Positions 23,723-32,865 are shown, counted from the first letter of the stretch. The stretch is DNA of 64,000 bases from Ferrovibrio sp. (GCF_019636075.1 NZ_JAHBYG010000001.1:124001-188000), one strand, 5' to 3'. Notes: a model not told the origin generated them from the sequence alone. Numbers and translations are program-made.

Positions 23723-26700
23723 CTAGCCTTTCTGGTTTTTCTTGCGCAGCCGGCTCAGCAGGGCGGTAAGGCCGGCACGTGCCTTGTCGCTCAAGGCTTC
23801 GCTGCTTTCGTCAATGCCGCCATCAGCCGCAGAATCGCCGGCATGACCGGGGGTGCTGGATGCCGCATCGCTGGAGTGGCCGGCCAATGCCCGCCCGATC
23901 GCACGCACCAGCGCGGTGATGTCGATGGGCTTGGCCACGTAATCGTTCATGCCGGCATTGATGTAGATGTCGCGGTCGCCTTCCATGGCGTTGGCGGTCA
24001 GAGCGATGATGGGCAACCGGCTCAGCCTGCCGCCCAGGCGCCGGATCGCCTTGGTGGCCGCCACGCCATCCATTTCCGGCATCTGCATGTCCATCAGCAC
24101 CACATCGTAGGGCGCATTCTGCACGGCGGCGCAGGCCTCCACGCCGTTGGTGACGAGATCCACATGATGGCCCAGGCGGCGCAGCATGGTAGCCACCACC
24201 AGCTGGTTCACCTGATTGTCTTCGGCCACCAGCACCCGCAGCGCGCGGCCGCCCGTGGTGCGTTGCAGATCGGCGGTGGAAACGCTTTCGGTTTCGGCGG
24301 GCGCGGTGCCCTCCGCCAGCGGCAGGGCGAACCAGAAACGGCTGCCGTGCCATTCCTGGCTTTCGACGCCGATCCGCCCGCCCATCATTTCCACAAGCTG
24401 CTTGCTGATCGCCAGGCCAAGCCCGGTGCCGCCGAACCGCCGGCTGATCGAGCGGTCGGCCTGAGTGAAATGGGTGAAGAGTTCGGCCAGCTTGTCGGCG
24501 GCGATGCCGATGCCGGTATCCTCCACGCCAATGGTAATCGACCGGATACCATGCGTATCGGCGGCATCTGCCGTCACCCGGATCAACACGCTGCCGCGAT
24601 CGGTGAATTTCACGGCGTTGCCGGCCAGGTTGAACAATATCTGCCGGATGCGGCTGGGGTCGCCACGCAGATAGCGCGGTACATCGGGCGAGATCGCTAC
24701 ATCGAAACCGATGCCGCGGGTCAGCGCACGCGGCCGCATCATGAAGGCAACGCTTTCCACCAGGCGCGGCAGGTCGAAGTCGATTTCATCCAGCCGCACC
24801 TTGCCGGCCTCCAGTTTGGAGAAATCGAGAATGTCGTTCAGCAGAGTGAGCAGATGCTCGGCGGATTCGCGCGCGGCAGCCATCAGGCGGCGCTGTTCGG
24901 CATCCAGCCCGGTATCGCCCAGCAGGCCGATGCTGCCCAGCACGCCATTCAGCGGCGTGCGGATTTCGTGGCTCATCATGGCCAGAAAGTCGGACTTCGC
25001 GCGATTTGCGGCCTCGGCACGCTCTTTCTCCAAGGCATAGCGGTCGGCCAGGTCGCCCAGCCGCGAGGCCTGCTCCTCCAATTGCTGCTTGGCGACTTCC
25101 AGATCGGAGAGATTGCGCTCCAGGATGGTCTGCTGCTGCTTCAGCGCGGTGATATCGGTGCTGACGCCAACCAGACCGCCATCGGAGGTGCGGCGTTCGG
25201 TGGTGCGCAGCCAGCGGCCATCGTTCAGGTGCAATTCGCTGTTGCCCATGCCGATCATCGCGGCTTCGGCGTTTGCACGCCCATTGTTATTCAGCCTGGC
25301 GGGGCCGTCGCTGCTGCGGTTGCCGGGCTGCAGGATATCGGCGAACGACATGCCCGGGCGCAGCAGGGGCACCAGCTCCGGGTGGTATTCGCGGAACCGG
25401 CTGTTGCACAGCACCAGGCGGTTTTGGCGATCGTACAGCACAAAGCCTTCGGAAATGCTTTCGATGGCATCGACCAACTGCTGCTCGGCGCGTTTGATCG
25501 CGGAAATATCGCTGAACAGCGAGATCACACCGCCATCGGCCAATTTATGGCGGGAAATCTGTATCCAGAAACCAGGGCGCAATTCGGCGATCAACGGCGT
25601 GGATACGGGGTTGATCACACCTTCGCGCAATTGCCGGATCATGGCATCCACATCCACCACCGGATTCTTACCATGGTTGAGCCGGTGGAACTCGGCAAGC
25701 AATTGCTCGAAATGCATGCCCACCTTCACGAGGGCGGGATCGTAGCCGGATATTTCGTAGAAGCGGCGATTGGCAAGTTGCAATACGCCATCGGCATCAT
25801 ACAGCACGAAGCCATCGGGCATGCTGTCGATGGCGGCCAGCAGGCGCTGTTCGGTGCGCTTGATATCGGAGATATCGGCATAGGTTGCCATTGTGCCGCC
25901 TTCGGCGGTGCGTTGGTGGGTGATGCGCAGCCAGAAATCCGGCCGATATTGCAAATCCATCGGCACGCCGCTGGGATGCAGAAAATCCTCGCGTGCCGCA
26001 TCAAGCGCGGCTTTGGCTTCTTCTGCCGATAGATGGGCGAATTCGCGTTCGGCCATCATGGCAAGCAGCTCCATGCCATGGGTGCCGGGTTTCACGATTG
26101 CCGGATCGTGTCCGGTGAAATCGTAGAAAAGCTTGTTGGCCAGTACCAGGCGGCCCTGCGGATCATAGAGCGCGAAGCCTTCATCCACGGCTGAAAGCGC
26201 ATCGCGCAGGCGGGCTTCGGCCTGCTTCAACGCGGTGATATCGCCGGCCACGCCGACAAAACCGCCATCCGCGGTGGGCATTTCCGAGATGCGCAGCCAG
26301 CGACCGTTTTTCAGTACGGTTTCCACCGTGAAGCCACTGCGCTGTTTGCGCAATTTATCGTCGCGCAACGACATCCAATCGGCAAAAGCCTTCTCATCCA
26401 TCGCCACATGGCCGCCGGCGATATCCTGTTGCAGCAGATCTTGATAGCTGCGGCCGTGAGGGATCGGACCTTTCAGCGCCGGATAGAAATCGGCGGCACG
26501 CTGGTTGAACAGCATAAGCCGGTCGTTCTTGTCGTAGAGCACGAAGGCATCGGGTGCGCGCTCGATGGCATCGAACAATCGTTGTTCCGCCCGCCGTGTG
26601 GCGCGCATCTGGCGGTTCAGCAGCAATCCCAGCGCCAGGCTGAGCAGGGCGGCCACCAGCAGCACAACCAGATCGGTGCGTAGATTCTGTTGCCAGCGGG

Positions 26701-27544
26701 CCAGCGCGCTGGCTTCGGAAACCCCGGCAACCACCACCAGCGGATAGCCGGCCACGCTGCGATAGGCAATATGCCGCTTGATGCCATCGGAAATGCCGCT
26801 GCTATAATAGCGGCCGTTGCCGGCTTGCTGCAAAAACGTGCGGAACAGCGAAAGATTGGCATCCGATGTGCCGATATCCTGCTGGCGCAGGGTGTGGCGC
26901 ATCAGCCTGGTGCCGTTGGTGTTGTACAGCCCCAGCATGGAATCCTCATGCGGCTGCAGGCGACGATAGAGATTGGCGAAATATTCCGGATCGACACCCA
27001 CGGCCACCACGCCGGCGAAACTGCCATCGGCTCTTTCGATCCGTCGGCTGAGCGAAATGATCCAGGCGCCGCTGAAACGGCTCTGGGTCGGTTCGTCGAT
27101 GAACATGCCGGCATCCGGCCGCTCAGCGTGAATTTTGAAATAGCGGCGATCAGACAGGTTCAGCCGATGCGGCGGATCGGCAGTGCTTTCAGCCATCACA
27201 TCGCCGTTTTCATCGGTGATCACAAAGCCGCGCAATTGCGGCAGGTCGTCGATCAGTCGCCCCATATGCTGGCTGGTGCTGCGCAATTCGCTGGACGAAT
27301 GCAAATCGTCGTCGGAGAGCGTGTCGGCGAAATATTGCAAAAACAGATCGGCGCTTGAAAAGGTGCGCGCGGCATGTTCGTCCAGCACGCGCGCAAGGCT
27401 TTCGGCGCTGCGTTTGGCCTGTTCGAGATCGTCGGTGCGCTGGCGGGTCAGCTGCACGCCGACGGCAATCGCCAGCGACAGCAAAATCAACGCCATGAAG
27501 GCGGACAACGGTAGCGCGATATTGCTAGGCTTGCGATGTTGCAT
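23723..27544 (-). CDS. hybrid sensor histidine kinase with extracytoplasmic sensor and four tandem PAS domains
   Basis: A 1273-aa inner membrane protein. A TM helix at ~11-33 and another at ~292-313 enclose a periplasmic dCache-like domain. Four PAS domains follow, starting near 318, 445, 566 and 690, each opening with a variant of AEQRLxDAIExxxxGFVLYD. A short coiled coil leads to HisKA with [10 protein letters not shown] (His ~857), HATPase_c (N-box ~978, GTGLGLAIS ~1040) and a receiver domain with DMQMPEMDG (Asp ~1151). The tail is acidic, then basic. No output regulator is adjacent. It is divergent from the phytase-like gene with 60 bp between start codons. Confidence 0.95.
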   Translation of the reverse strand: MQHRKPSNIALPLSAFMALILLSLAIAVGVQLTRQRTDDLEQAKRSAESLARVLDEHAARTFSSADLFLQYFADTLSDDDLHSSSELRSTSQHMGRLIDDLPQLRGFVITDENGDVMAESTADPPHRLNLSDRRYFKIHAERPDAGMFIDEPTQSRFSGAWIISLSRRIERADGSFAGVVAVGVDPEYFANLYRRLQPHEDSMLGLYNTNGTRLMRHTLRQQDIGTSDANLSLFRTFLQQAGNGRYYSSGISDGIKRHIAYRSVAGYPLVVVAGVSEASALARWQQNLRTDLVVLLVAALLSLALGLLLNRQMRATRRAEQRLFDAIERAPDAFVLYDKNDRLMLFNQRAADFYPALKGPIPHGRSYQDLLQQDIAGGHVAMDEKAFADWMSLRDDKLRKQRSGFTVETVLKNGRWLRISEMPTADGGFVGVAGDITALKQAEARLRDALSAVDEGFALYDPQGRLVLANKLFYDFTGHDPAIVKPGTHGMELLAMMAEREFAHLSAEEAKAALDAAREDFLHPSGVPMDLQYRPDFWLRITHQRTAEGGTMATYADISDIKRTEQRLLAAIDSMPDGFVLYDADGVLQLANRRFYEISGYDPALVKVGMHFEQLLAEFHRLNHGKNPVVDVDAMIRQLREGVINPVSTPLIAELRPGFWIQISRHKLADGGVISLFSDISAIKRAEQQLVDAIESISEGFVLYDRQNRLVLCNSRFREYHPELVPLLRPGMSFADILQPGNRSSDGPARLNNNGRANAEAAMIGMGNSELHLNDGRWLRTTERRTSDGGLVGVSTDITALKQQQTILERNLSDLEVAKQQLEEQASRLGDLADRYALEKERAEAANRAKSDFLAMMSHEIRTPLNGVLGSIGLLGDTGLDAEQRRLMAAARESAEHLLTLLNDILDFSKLEAGKVRLDEIDFDLPRLVESVAFMMRPRALTRGIGFDVAISPDVPRYLRGDPSRIRQILFNLAGNAVKFTDRGSVLIRVTADAADTHGIRSITIGVEDTGIGIAADKLAELFTHFTQADRSISRRFGGTGLGLAISKQLVEMMGGRIGVESQEWHGSRFWFALPLAEGTAPAETESVSTADLQRTTGGRALRVLVAEDNQVNQLVVATMLRRLGHHVDLVTNGVEACAAVQNAPYDVVLMDMQMPEMDGVAATKAIRRLGGRLSRLPIIALTANAMEGDRDIYINAGMNDYVAKPIDITALVRAIGRALAGHSSDAASSTPGHAGDSAADGGIDESSEALSDKARAGLTALLSRLRKKNQKG

Positions 27545-27604
27545 TCTTATTCGGCCGGAGATCGGATGGCGGCTTTCCCTCGGTATCCCCGCAGTTTAAC
27601 AGCA

Positions 27605-28621
27605 ATGATGCGGTTTTGGGCAATTTGCCTTTTCGCATCGGCCGGGCTTTGCCATGGTCCGGCGGCTTTTTCGCAGCCTGCGAATGAAAACAACACTCTA
27701 TCGGTTAATTCGGCGGCGCTGGAACTCAATCCTGGGCTGCCCGAGGATACACGGCTTGGGGCCTTGCGGTATCTGGGTGGGTTGATCCTGGCCTCGGATG
27801 ATTCACGCTTCGGCGGTTATTCCGGGCTGAGCGTGGATGCCGATGGCGGCGGCGCCTGGGCGGTATCGGATCGCGGCCATTGGCTGCGGATGGAATTCGC
27901 GCTGCGGCCCGATGGTGTGCCCGGCATGGTGCGCATAGCGGCGCTGCGGCCGCTGCTGGGGCCGGATGGCCGGGTGCTGGAGGGGCGGCAAAGCACCGAT
28001 GCGGAAGGTCTGCGGCGCGACGAATCCGGCGCTGCCTGGGTCAGTTTCGAGCGCCGCCACCGGCTGCTGTATTACCCCGGCGGCCCGGAAGGCAGGGCGC
28101 CACCGTTGGAAATCCCGTTGCCCGGCGATATCGCCCGGCTGCCTGGCAATGGCGGGCTGGAATCGGTGGTCTTGCTGGGCGCGAATAATGGCCAGGCGGC
28201 GGATTTGCTGCTGCTGGCCGAGCAGCCATTGCCCGGTGAAGCCGGCTTTGCGCCGCTCTGGCTGCGCCGCGCGGGGGAATGGACTCGGCTGTCCTGGCCG
28301 CTGACAGGGGATTTCCGGCCCACCGATGCCGTGAAACTGCCAGGGAATCGCAGGGATATCCTGGTGCTGGAGCGGGATTTTCGCTGGCTGGCGGGGTGGG
28401 CGGTGCGGTTGAGCCGGGTGTCGGGGCAGGCCATCGAGGCCGGCGGCGTATTGCAGCCCGAGCGGCTGGCCGAATGGATGCGGCCCTATGCCAACGACAA
28501 TCTCGAAGCGATGGATGTCCGGATCGGCCCCGATGGAGCGCCGTGGCTGTATTTGATGTCGGACGACAATCACAGCCGCTCGCAGCGCACATTGCTGCTG
28601 ATTTTCCGGCTGGAGCCTTGA
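27605..28621 (+). CDS. esterase-like activity of phytase family protein, exported
   Basis: A 338-aa protein with a signal peptide (ICLFASAGLCHGPAAFSQ). The body resembles the phytase-like esterase domain, a beta-propeller-type fold: FGGYSGLSVDADGGGAWAVSDRGHW at the start, STDAEGLRRDESGAAWVSFERRHR in the middle, and NLEAMDVRIGPDGAPWLYLMSDDN at the end. It is probably periplasmic or surface-located; the substrate is unknown. Tandem ATGs at 27605 and 27608 give the cleanest signal peptide; the frame extends to 27536 but overlaps the divergent kinase gene. A bidirectional terminator follows. Confidence 0.85.
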   Translation: MMRFWAICLFASAGLCHGPAAFSQPANENNTLSVNSAALELNPGLPEDTRLGALRYLGGLILASDDSRFGGYSGLSVDADGGGAWAVSDRGHWLRMEFALRPDGVPGMVRIAALRPLLGPDGRVLEGRQSTDAEGLRRDESGAAWVSFERRHRLLYYPGGPEGRAPPLEIPLPGDIARLPGNGGLESVVLLGANNGQAADLLLLAEQPLPGEAGFAPLWLRRAGEWTRLSWPLTGDFRPTDAVKLPGNRRDILVLERDFRWLAGWAVRLSRVSGQAIEAGGVLQPERLAEWMRPYANDNLEAMDVRIGPDGAPWLYLMSDDNHSRSQRTLLLIFRLEP

Positions 28622-28628
28622 AAACACA

Positions 28629-28659
28629 AAGCCCGCCCCTGTTCAAGGGGGGCGGGCTT
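28629..28659. terminator. bidirectional intrinsic terminator between phytase-like gene and rpmB
   Basis: An 11-bp perfect stem, AAGCCCGCCCC (28629-28639) with GGGGCGGGCTT (28649-28659), and a 9-nt loop lie between the convergent gene ends. On the minus strand it is followed by a T-rich run (TTTGTGTTTT), so it is best read as the rpmB terminator; it may also stop plus-strand transcripts. Confidence 0.8.
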
Positions 28660-28689
28660 AGGGTGGTTTATTTACCGGAAAGTCAGGCT

Positions 28690-28983
28690 TTAGGCGGCCT
28701 GCTTGGCAATCAGCTTCTTGATCTGGCGCTTCAGCTTGCGGGCATCGTCAGACAGCTTGGTATCGGCGGTCTTCACCAGCCAATTGTCCAGGCCACCGTT
28801 ATGCTCCACCGAGCGCAGGCCCTGGGCCGACAGACGCAGCTTCACGCCGCGGCCAAGCGCCTCGGAGATCAGGGTCACCGCATGCAGGTTCGGCATGAAG
28901 CGACGCAGGGTCTTGTTGTTTGCGTGGCTCACATTATGACCGAACTGAACGCCCTTGCCGGTCACTTCACAACGACGAGCCAT
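28690..28983 (-). CDS. rpmB: 50S ribosomal protein L28
   Basis: A 97-aa protein starting [24 protein letters not shown], diagnostic of L28. Alphaproteobacterial L28 is about 95-100 aa, longer than the 78-aa E. coli form. AGAGGTG lies before the ATG. A well-formed promoter is visible 50-80 bp upstream. Monocistronic, with a hairpin terminator after the stop. Confidence 0.97.
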   Translation of the reverse strand: MARRCEVTGKGVQFGHNVSHANNKTLRRFMPNLHAVTLISEALGRGVKLRLSAQGLRSVEHNGGLDNWLVKTADTKLSDDARKLKRQIKKLIAKQAA

Positions 28984-29032
28984 GACGCACCTCTTTCTCT
29001 CAATAATACTGGGGAATCCGAAATCGGGGCGG

Positions 29033-29061
29033 GTTATAGGGGCTGTGGCCCGCCCCGTCAA
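29033..29061 (-). promoter_or_regulatory. sigma-70-type promoter of rpmB
   Basis: On the minus strand TTGACG (29056-29061) and TATAAC (29033-29038) are separated by exactly 17 bp. The -10 element is 50 bp from the rpmB start. The match to the housekeeping consensus is strong. Confidence 0.8.
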
Positions 29062-29142
29062 TGGCATTCGCGCCATTTTGCCTCGGTTTGCGCTTGGGTG
29101 TGGCCTCTTATATACGGTCTGCCCATGAGGCGACCTATGCGG

Positions 29143-29171
29143 TTGACTCCTGGCCCGCAAACCCCTATACA
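29143..29171 (+). promoter_or_regulatory. sigma-70-type promoter upstream of rpmH
   Basis: TTGACT (29143-29148) and TATACA (29166-29171) are separated by 17 bp. The predicted transcription start is near 29178, giving a leader of about 130 nt to the rpmH GTG. A terminator-like hairpin follows almost immediately. Confidence 0.75.
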
Positions 29172-29189
29172 CCGGGCCGAAATTCGGCG

Positions 29190-29213
29190 GGGCCTGCCAT
29201 CAGGCCCTTTTTT
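29190..29213 (+). terminator. intrinsic terminator or attenuator in the rpmH leader
   Basis: GGGCCTG (29190-29196), loop CCAT, CAGGCCC (29201-29207), then six T residues (29208-29213). It starts about 12 nt after the predicted start of the rpmH transcript and lies about 95 bp before the gene. The T tract shows it works on the plus strand, where no upstream gene needs ending, so attenuation or a short RNA is likely. Confidence 0.7.
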
Positions 29214-29308
29214 GCGCTTTTGCGCGGTTTTGCTCGATTTCCCGGAATGCCGGGGGCGGAAAACCTGCGCTTTGCACGGTTTAGACTGACTTTGGACGGA
29301 GTGGTGTC

Positions 29309-29443
29309 GTGAAACGGACCTATCAACCCAGCAAGCTGGTGCGCAAGCGCCGTCATGGCTTCCGCGCCCGCATGGCCACCAAGGGTGGTCAGAAGGTGAT
29401 TTCGGCTCGTCGTTCTGCCGGCCGCAAGAAGCTTTCGGCCTGA
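29309..29443 (+). CDS. rpmH: 50S ribosomal protein L34
   Basis: A 44-aa ribosomal protein: [20 protein letters not shown] at the start and [14 protein letters not shown] at the end, the complete L34 pattern. It starts with GTG, unusual for a ribosomal protein; GGA lies upstream (GGACGGAG) and no ATG is available. It opens the conserved rpmH-rnpA-yidD-yidC block and is followed 10 bp later by rnpA. The leader contains a possible attenuator. Confidence 0.97.
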   Translation: MKRTYQPSKLVRKRRHGFRARMATKGGQKVISARRSAGRKKLSA

Positions 29444-29453
29444 TTCTTCAGCC

Positions 29454-29951
29454 ATGCTTGCCGCCGGCCGCCGGGAAAACCGGGGCCCGAAACAGGGCCC
29501 GAACCAGGGGTCTGGCGGTGACCAGGCTGCAAAGCCTGGCAAGCCGGGTAAACCACCCAAGATCGTGAACGGTCTGGCGCGTATTCTGCGCCGCGCCGAT
29601 TACCTGCGCGTTCAATCCGCCGAACGCCGCGCCGTGCAGCCTGGCTTGCTGCTGCAGGCTGCCCCTGAATCCGATCAAGCTGAATCCGATCAAGCCGAAT
29701 CCGATCAAAAAACCATGCCTGTCGGCTTCACGGCCTCCCGCAAGGTTGGCAATGCGGTGCTGCGTAATCGCGCCCGCCGCCGCCTGAAGGCGCTGGCGGC
29801 CGAATATCTGCCCCGCCATGCCATGCCCGGCCATGCCTATGTGCTGGTGGCGCGCCAGGCCACGCCGGCTCGGCCCTATGCCGAGTTGCGGGGCGATCTG
29901 GAGCGCGCCCTGCGCAAACTGCGCCTGTGGCGGGATGGGGCAGCATCATGA
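29454..29951 (+). CDS. rnpA: ribonuclease P protein component
   Basis: A 165-aa protein subunit of RNase P, which matures tRNA 5' ends with the RnpB RNA. The diagnostic RNR region reads ASRKVGNAVLRNRARRRLKA, and RILRRADYLRVQ matches the usual N-terminus. Two features are odd: a basic, Gly/Pro/Gln-rich N-terminal extension of about 40 residues, and an acidic ESDQAESDQAESDQ insert encoded by 15-bp tandem repeats before the conserved core strand. A GTG near 29564 could start a shorter, more standard protein. The stop overlaps the next ATG (ATGA). Confidence 0.92.
   Translation: MLAAGRRENRGPKQGPNQGSGGDQAAKPGKPGKPPKIVNGLARILRRADYLRVQSAERRAVQPGLLLQAAPESDQAESDQAESDQKTMPVGFTASRKVGNAVLRNRARRRLKALAAEYLPRHAMPGHAYVLVARQATPARPYAELRGDLERALRKLRLWRDGAAS
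29666..29710 (+). repeat. 15-bp tandem repeat, about three copies, inside rnpA
   Basis: TGAATCCGATCAAGC at 29666-29680 repeats exactly at 29681-29695, with a degraded third copy at 29696-29710. The unit is a multiple of three, so the frame is kept and it encodes AESDQ repeats. Confidence 0.9.
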
Positions 29952-30022
29952 CCGGCTTCATCATGACCGGCTTCATCATGATCGGCCTCATCATGACGGG
30001 CTGTATCGTAACCGGGGTGGCA
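29948..30022 (+). repeat. 15-bp imperfect tandem repeats, five copies, between rnpA and yidD
   Basis: Units of the form ATGACCGGCTTCATC begin at 29948, 29963, 29978, 29993 and 30008. The first two are identical and divergence increases towards yidD. Confidence 0.85.
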
Positions 30023-30028
30023 TTATGA
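29948..30028 (+). CDS. putative 26-aa repeat-built hydrophobic peptide between rnpA and yidD
   Basis: A 26-codon ORF starting at ATG 29948, which overlaps the rnpA stop (ATGA), and ending TGA 30028, which overlaps the yidD ATG (ATGA). It consists of five pentapeptide units: MTGFI, MTGFI, MIGLI, MTGCI and VTGVA, plus a final Leu, encoded by 15-bp near-repeats. The peptide is hydrophobic enough to enter a membrane. Either it is a real small membrane peptide of the yidD-yidC block, or the repeat grew by slippage and is kept only to couple rnpA translation to yidD. No homologue is known to me. Confidence 0.5.
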   Translation: MTGFIMTGFIMIGLIMTGCIVTGVAL

Positions 30029-30285
30029 CACCGGGCGCACGCATTCTTGCGCTGCCGGTGCAGGCCTACCGGTTGTTTCTATCCCCCTGGGTGGGGCATA
30101 ACTGCCGCTTCCAGCCGACCTGCTCGTGCTATGCGCTCGAGGCGCTGGAACGGCATGGTGCGCTGCGTGGCGGTGCGCTCGCTGCCTGGCGGCTGGCCCG
30201 CTGCAATCCCTTCGGGGGCAGTGGCTTCGATCCTGTTCCCGCTTTGCCGGAAGATGTGCCGGCATTGCCCAACAAGGCGGATTAA
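30025..30285 (+). CDS. yidD: membrane protein insertion efficiency factor YidD
   Basis: An 86-aa protein with the YidD signature: ALPVQAYRLFLSPWVGHNCRFQPTCS and YALEALERHGALRGG, then RCNPFGGSGFDPVP. YidD is a small peripheral inner membrane protein that assists YidC-dependent insertion. It starts within an ATGA overlap with the repeat ORF and ends 5 bp before yidC, as in most proteobacteria. Confidence 0.95.
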   Translation: MTPGARILALPVQAYRLFLSPWVGHNCRFQPTCSCYALEALERHGALRGGALAAWRLARCNPFGGSGFDPVPALPEDVPALPNKAD

Positions 30286-30290
30286 TCCTG

Positions 30291-32153
30291 ATGTCGGATC
30301 AGAAGAATCTCATTATCGCCATCGCGCTTTCGGTGGCCATCATGCTGGGCTTCCAGTTTTTCGTGGAAGCACCCAAGCAGGAACGCCAGCGCCAGCAGCA
30401 GGCCCAACAGCAGACGGTGAGCCAGACCAACGGCCAGGCCGGCAGCACGGCACCGACTCCGGGTCAGGCGGCCCAGCCGGGCCTCAGCCAGTTGCCGGCT
30501 TTGCCGGGCCAGGCCGGCGCGGCCCTGCCGCAGAGCCGCGATGCGGCCCTTGCGCAGACCGCGCGCATCACCGTGGATGGCCAGCGCCTGCGCGGTTCGA
30601 TCAACCTGGTGGGCGGCCGCATCGATGATGTGATTCTGCCCGATTATCGTGAGACCATCGATCCCAAGAGCCCGGCGATCACGCTGTTCTCTCCGGCCGG
30701 CACACCGCATGCCTATTACGCCGAGTTCGGCTGGACCGCCGCGCCCGATGCCAGCGTGAAACTGCCTGGCCCGCAAACCCAGTGGAGCGCCGACAAGACC
30801 ACGCTGAAGCCCGATGATAGCGTGACGCTGAGTTGGGATAACGGCGAAGGCCTGATCTTCACCCGCGTGATTGCGCTGGATCGGGATTTCCTGTTCACCG
30901 TCACCCAGGGCGTGGAGAACAAGACCGACAAGCCGGTGACGTTGTTCCCCTATGGCCTGCTGTCGCGCCACGGCACGCCCAAGACCGATGGCCTCTATAT
31001 CCTGCATGAAGGTCCGCTCGGCGTGTTCCGCCCCAAGGCCGACGAGAAGGCCACGCTGAAGGAACTCAGCTATTCCGACATGGTGAAGGAGAAGTCGATC
31101 GAGGTCGATTCCGTGGGCGGCTGGCTCGGCCTTACCGACAAATACTGGCTTGCCGCGCTGGTGCCCGGCGTGCAGCAGAATGTGAAGGCACGCTTCAGCC
31201 ACAGCAATGTGAATGGCGTGGATCGGTATCAGACCGACTGGCTGGGCGGCGGCGTTACGGTTGCCGCCGGCGCCAAGGCGCAATCGGCCGGCCTGCTTTA
31301 TGCCGGCGCCAAGCAGACCAAGCTGATCGACCGCTACGAAGAGCAGCAGAATATCCCGCGCTTCGAATTGGCCATCGACTGGGGCTGGTTCCATTTCCTC
31401 ACCAAGCCGATCTTCTTCGCCATCGACTGGATCCATGGCGTGGTCGGCTCGATCGGCATCGCCATGCTGCTCTTCACCGTGGCGGTGAAGCTGCTGTTCT
31501 TCCCGCTGGCCTACAAATCCTATGTGGCGATGAGCGCGATGAAGAAGCTGCAGCCCGAGATGCAGAAGCTGCGCGAACGCCATGGCGAGAATCGCGAGCA
31601 GATGCAGCGCGAGCTGATGGATCTCTACAAGCGCGAAAAGGTGAATCCGGCGGCCGGCTGCTTGCCGATCCTGCTGCAGATTCCGGTCTTCTTCGCGCTC
31701 TACAAGGTGCTCTACATCACCATCGAAATGCGCCATGCGCCGTTCTTCGGCTGGATCAAGGATCTTTCGGCGCCCGATCCCACTTCGTGGATCAACCTGT
31801 TCGGCCTGTTGCCGTATGACGTGCCGGCGGTGTTTGCCGTGGGCGGCATGCTGCATATCGTTTCGCTGGGCATCTGGCCGATCATCATGGGTGTCACCAT
31901 GTGGCTGCAGATGCGTCTGAACCCGCAGCCGCCGGATCCGGTGCAGGCCAAGATTTTCGGCCTGATGCCGATCATCTTCACCTTCATGCTTGGCTCCTTC
32001 GCCTCCGGCCTGGTGATCTACTGGTCGTGGAACAACACGCTCAGCATCATCCAGCAGATCATCATCATGCGCCGCATGGGCGTGAAGATCGGCGGCGGTG
32101 CGGATACGGACGCGGCCAAGCCCGACGCCGCCAAGCCCTCCGGCAAGAAGTAG
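30291..32153 (+). CDS. yidC: membrane protein insertase YidC
   Basis: A 620-aa Oxa1/YidC family insertase. An N-terminal membrane anchor (IIAIALSVAIMLGFQFF) is followed by a Gln/Pro/Ala-rich low-complexity stretch (~30-90), a large periplasmic domain, and the conserved core near residue 400 onward: FFPLAYKSYVAMSAMKKL, then NPAAGCLPILLQIPVFFALY. A basic C-terminal tail ends KPSGKK. It inserts inner membrane proteins alone or with Sec. engB begins at the base after its stop. Confidence 0.97.
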   Translation: MSDQKNLIIAIALSVAIMLGFQFFVEAPKQERQRQQQAQQQTVSQTNGQAGSTAPTPGQAAQPGLSQLPALPGQAGAALPQSRDAALAQTARITVDGQRLRGSINLVGGRIDDVILPDYRETIDPKSPAITLFSPAGTPHAYYAEFGWTAAPDASVKLPGPQTQWSADKTTLKPDDSVTLSWDNGEGLIFTRVIALDRDFLFTVTQGVENKTDKPVTLFPYGLLSRHGTPKTDGLYILHEGPLGVFRPKADEKATLKELSYSDMVKEKSIEVDSVGGWLGLTDKYWLAALVPGVQQNVKARFSHSNVNGVDRYQTDWLGGGVTVAAGAKAQSAGLLYAGAKQTKLIDRYEEQQNIPRFELAIDWGWFHFLTKPIFFAIDWIHGVVGSIGIAMLLFTVAVKLLFFPLAYKSYVAMSAMKKLQPEMQKLRERHGENREQMQRELMDLYKREKVNPAAGCLPILLQIPVFFALYKVLYITIEMRHAPFFGWIKDLSAPDPTSWINLFGLLPYDVPAVFAVGGMLHIVSLGIWPIIMGVTMWLQMRLNPQPPDPVQAKIFGLMPIIFTFMLGSFASGLVIYWSWNNTLSIIQQIIIMRRMGVKIGGGADTDAAKPDAAKPSGKK

Positions 32154-32792
32154 ATGGCAAACGCCGGCACGTATTCGCCGGAGCAGATGGAGCGGGGCCG
32201 GCTGCTATTCGCCGGTCCCTGCGAATTCAAGGCCGGCGCCGCCACGGTTGAGATGCTGCCGCCGCCGGGTTTGCCGGAAGTGGCTTTTGCCGGCCGGTCC
32301 AACGTGGGCAAGTCCAGCCTGGTCAATGCGCTGACCGGCCGCAAAACCCTGGCGCGCGTGTCCAATACGCCGGGCCGCACCCAGCAGCTCAATTTCTTTG
32401 AACTCGGGGCTAAGCTCTGGCTGGTCGATCTGCCGGGCTATGGTTATTCCAAGGTGGGCAAGCAGGCTGCCGCCGACTGGACGCGCCTGACGCTGGATTT
32501 CCTCAAGGGCCGGCCCAATCTGCGCCGCGTGCTGCTGATGGTGGATAGCAGGCATGGCATCAAGGATTCCGATGAGGATGTGATGGGCGTGTTCGACGAG
32601 GCGGCGGTGGTCTACCAGATCGTGCTGACCAAGGCCGACAAGACCAAGCCGGCCGAACTGGCCGCCACGCTGGCCGCCACGCAGGCGCGGGTGAAGCGCC
32701 GGGTGGCTGCCCATCCCGATGTGCTGGTCACCTCCAGCTATGCCGGCCTGGGCATCCCTGAATTGCGGGCGGAAATCGCAGAGCTCGCCTGA
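32154..32792 (+). CDS. engB: ribosome biogenesis GTP-binding protein EngB (YihA/YsxC)
   Basis: A 212-aa small GTPase involved in large ribosomal subunit assembly. The G1 motif is GRSNVGKSS (near residue 47), G2 includes TPGRTQ, G3 is DLPGYGYSKV, G4 is TKAD and G5 is TSSYAG. All motifs are intact. It follows yidC with no intergenic base and belongs to the same run. Confidence 0.97.
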   Translation: MANAGTYSPEQMERGRLLFAGPCEFKAGAATVEMLPPPGLPEVAFAGRSNVGKSSLVNALTGRKTLARVSNTPGRTQQLNFFELGAKLWLVDLPGYGYSKVGKQAAADWTRLTLDFLKGRPNLRRVLLMVDSRHGIKDSDEDVMGVFDEAAVVYQIVLTKADKTKPAELAATLAATQARVKRRVAAHPDVLVTSSYAGLGIPELRAEIAELA

Positions 32793-32865
32793 CAGGGGTG
32801 GCCTAGAAAGGCCCCATCGGCTATAACCGCCCGCGCCATAAGACGAAAATCCGGGACGTTTACCC

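Noticed and set aside
23843..26032. 729-codon plus-strand frame opposite the hybrid kinase
   Set aside because: It mirrors the kinase domains exactly and has no independent protein family signal.
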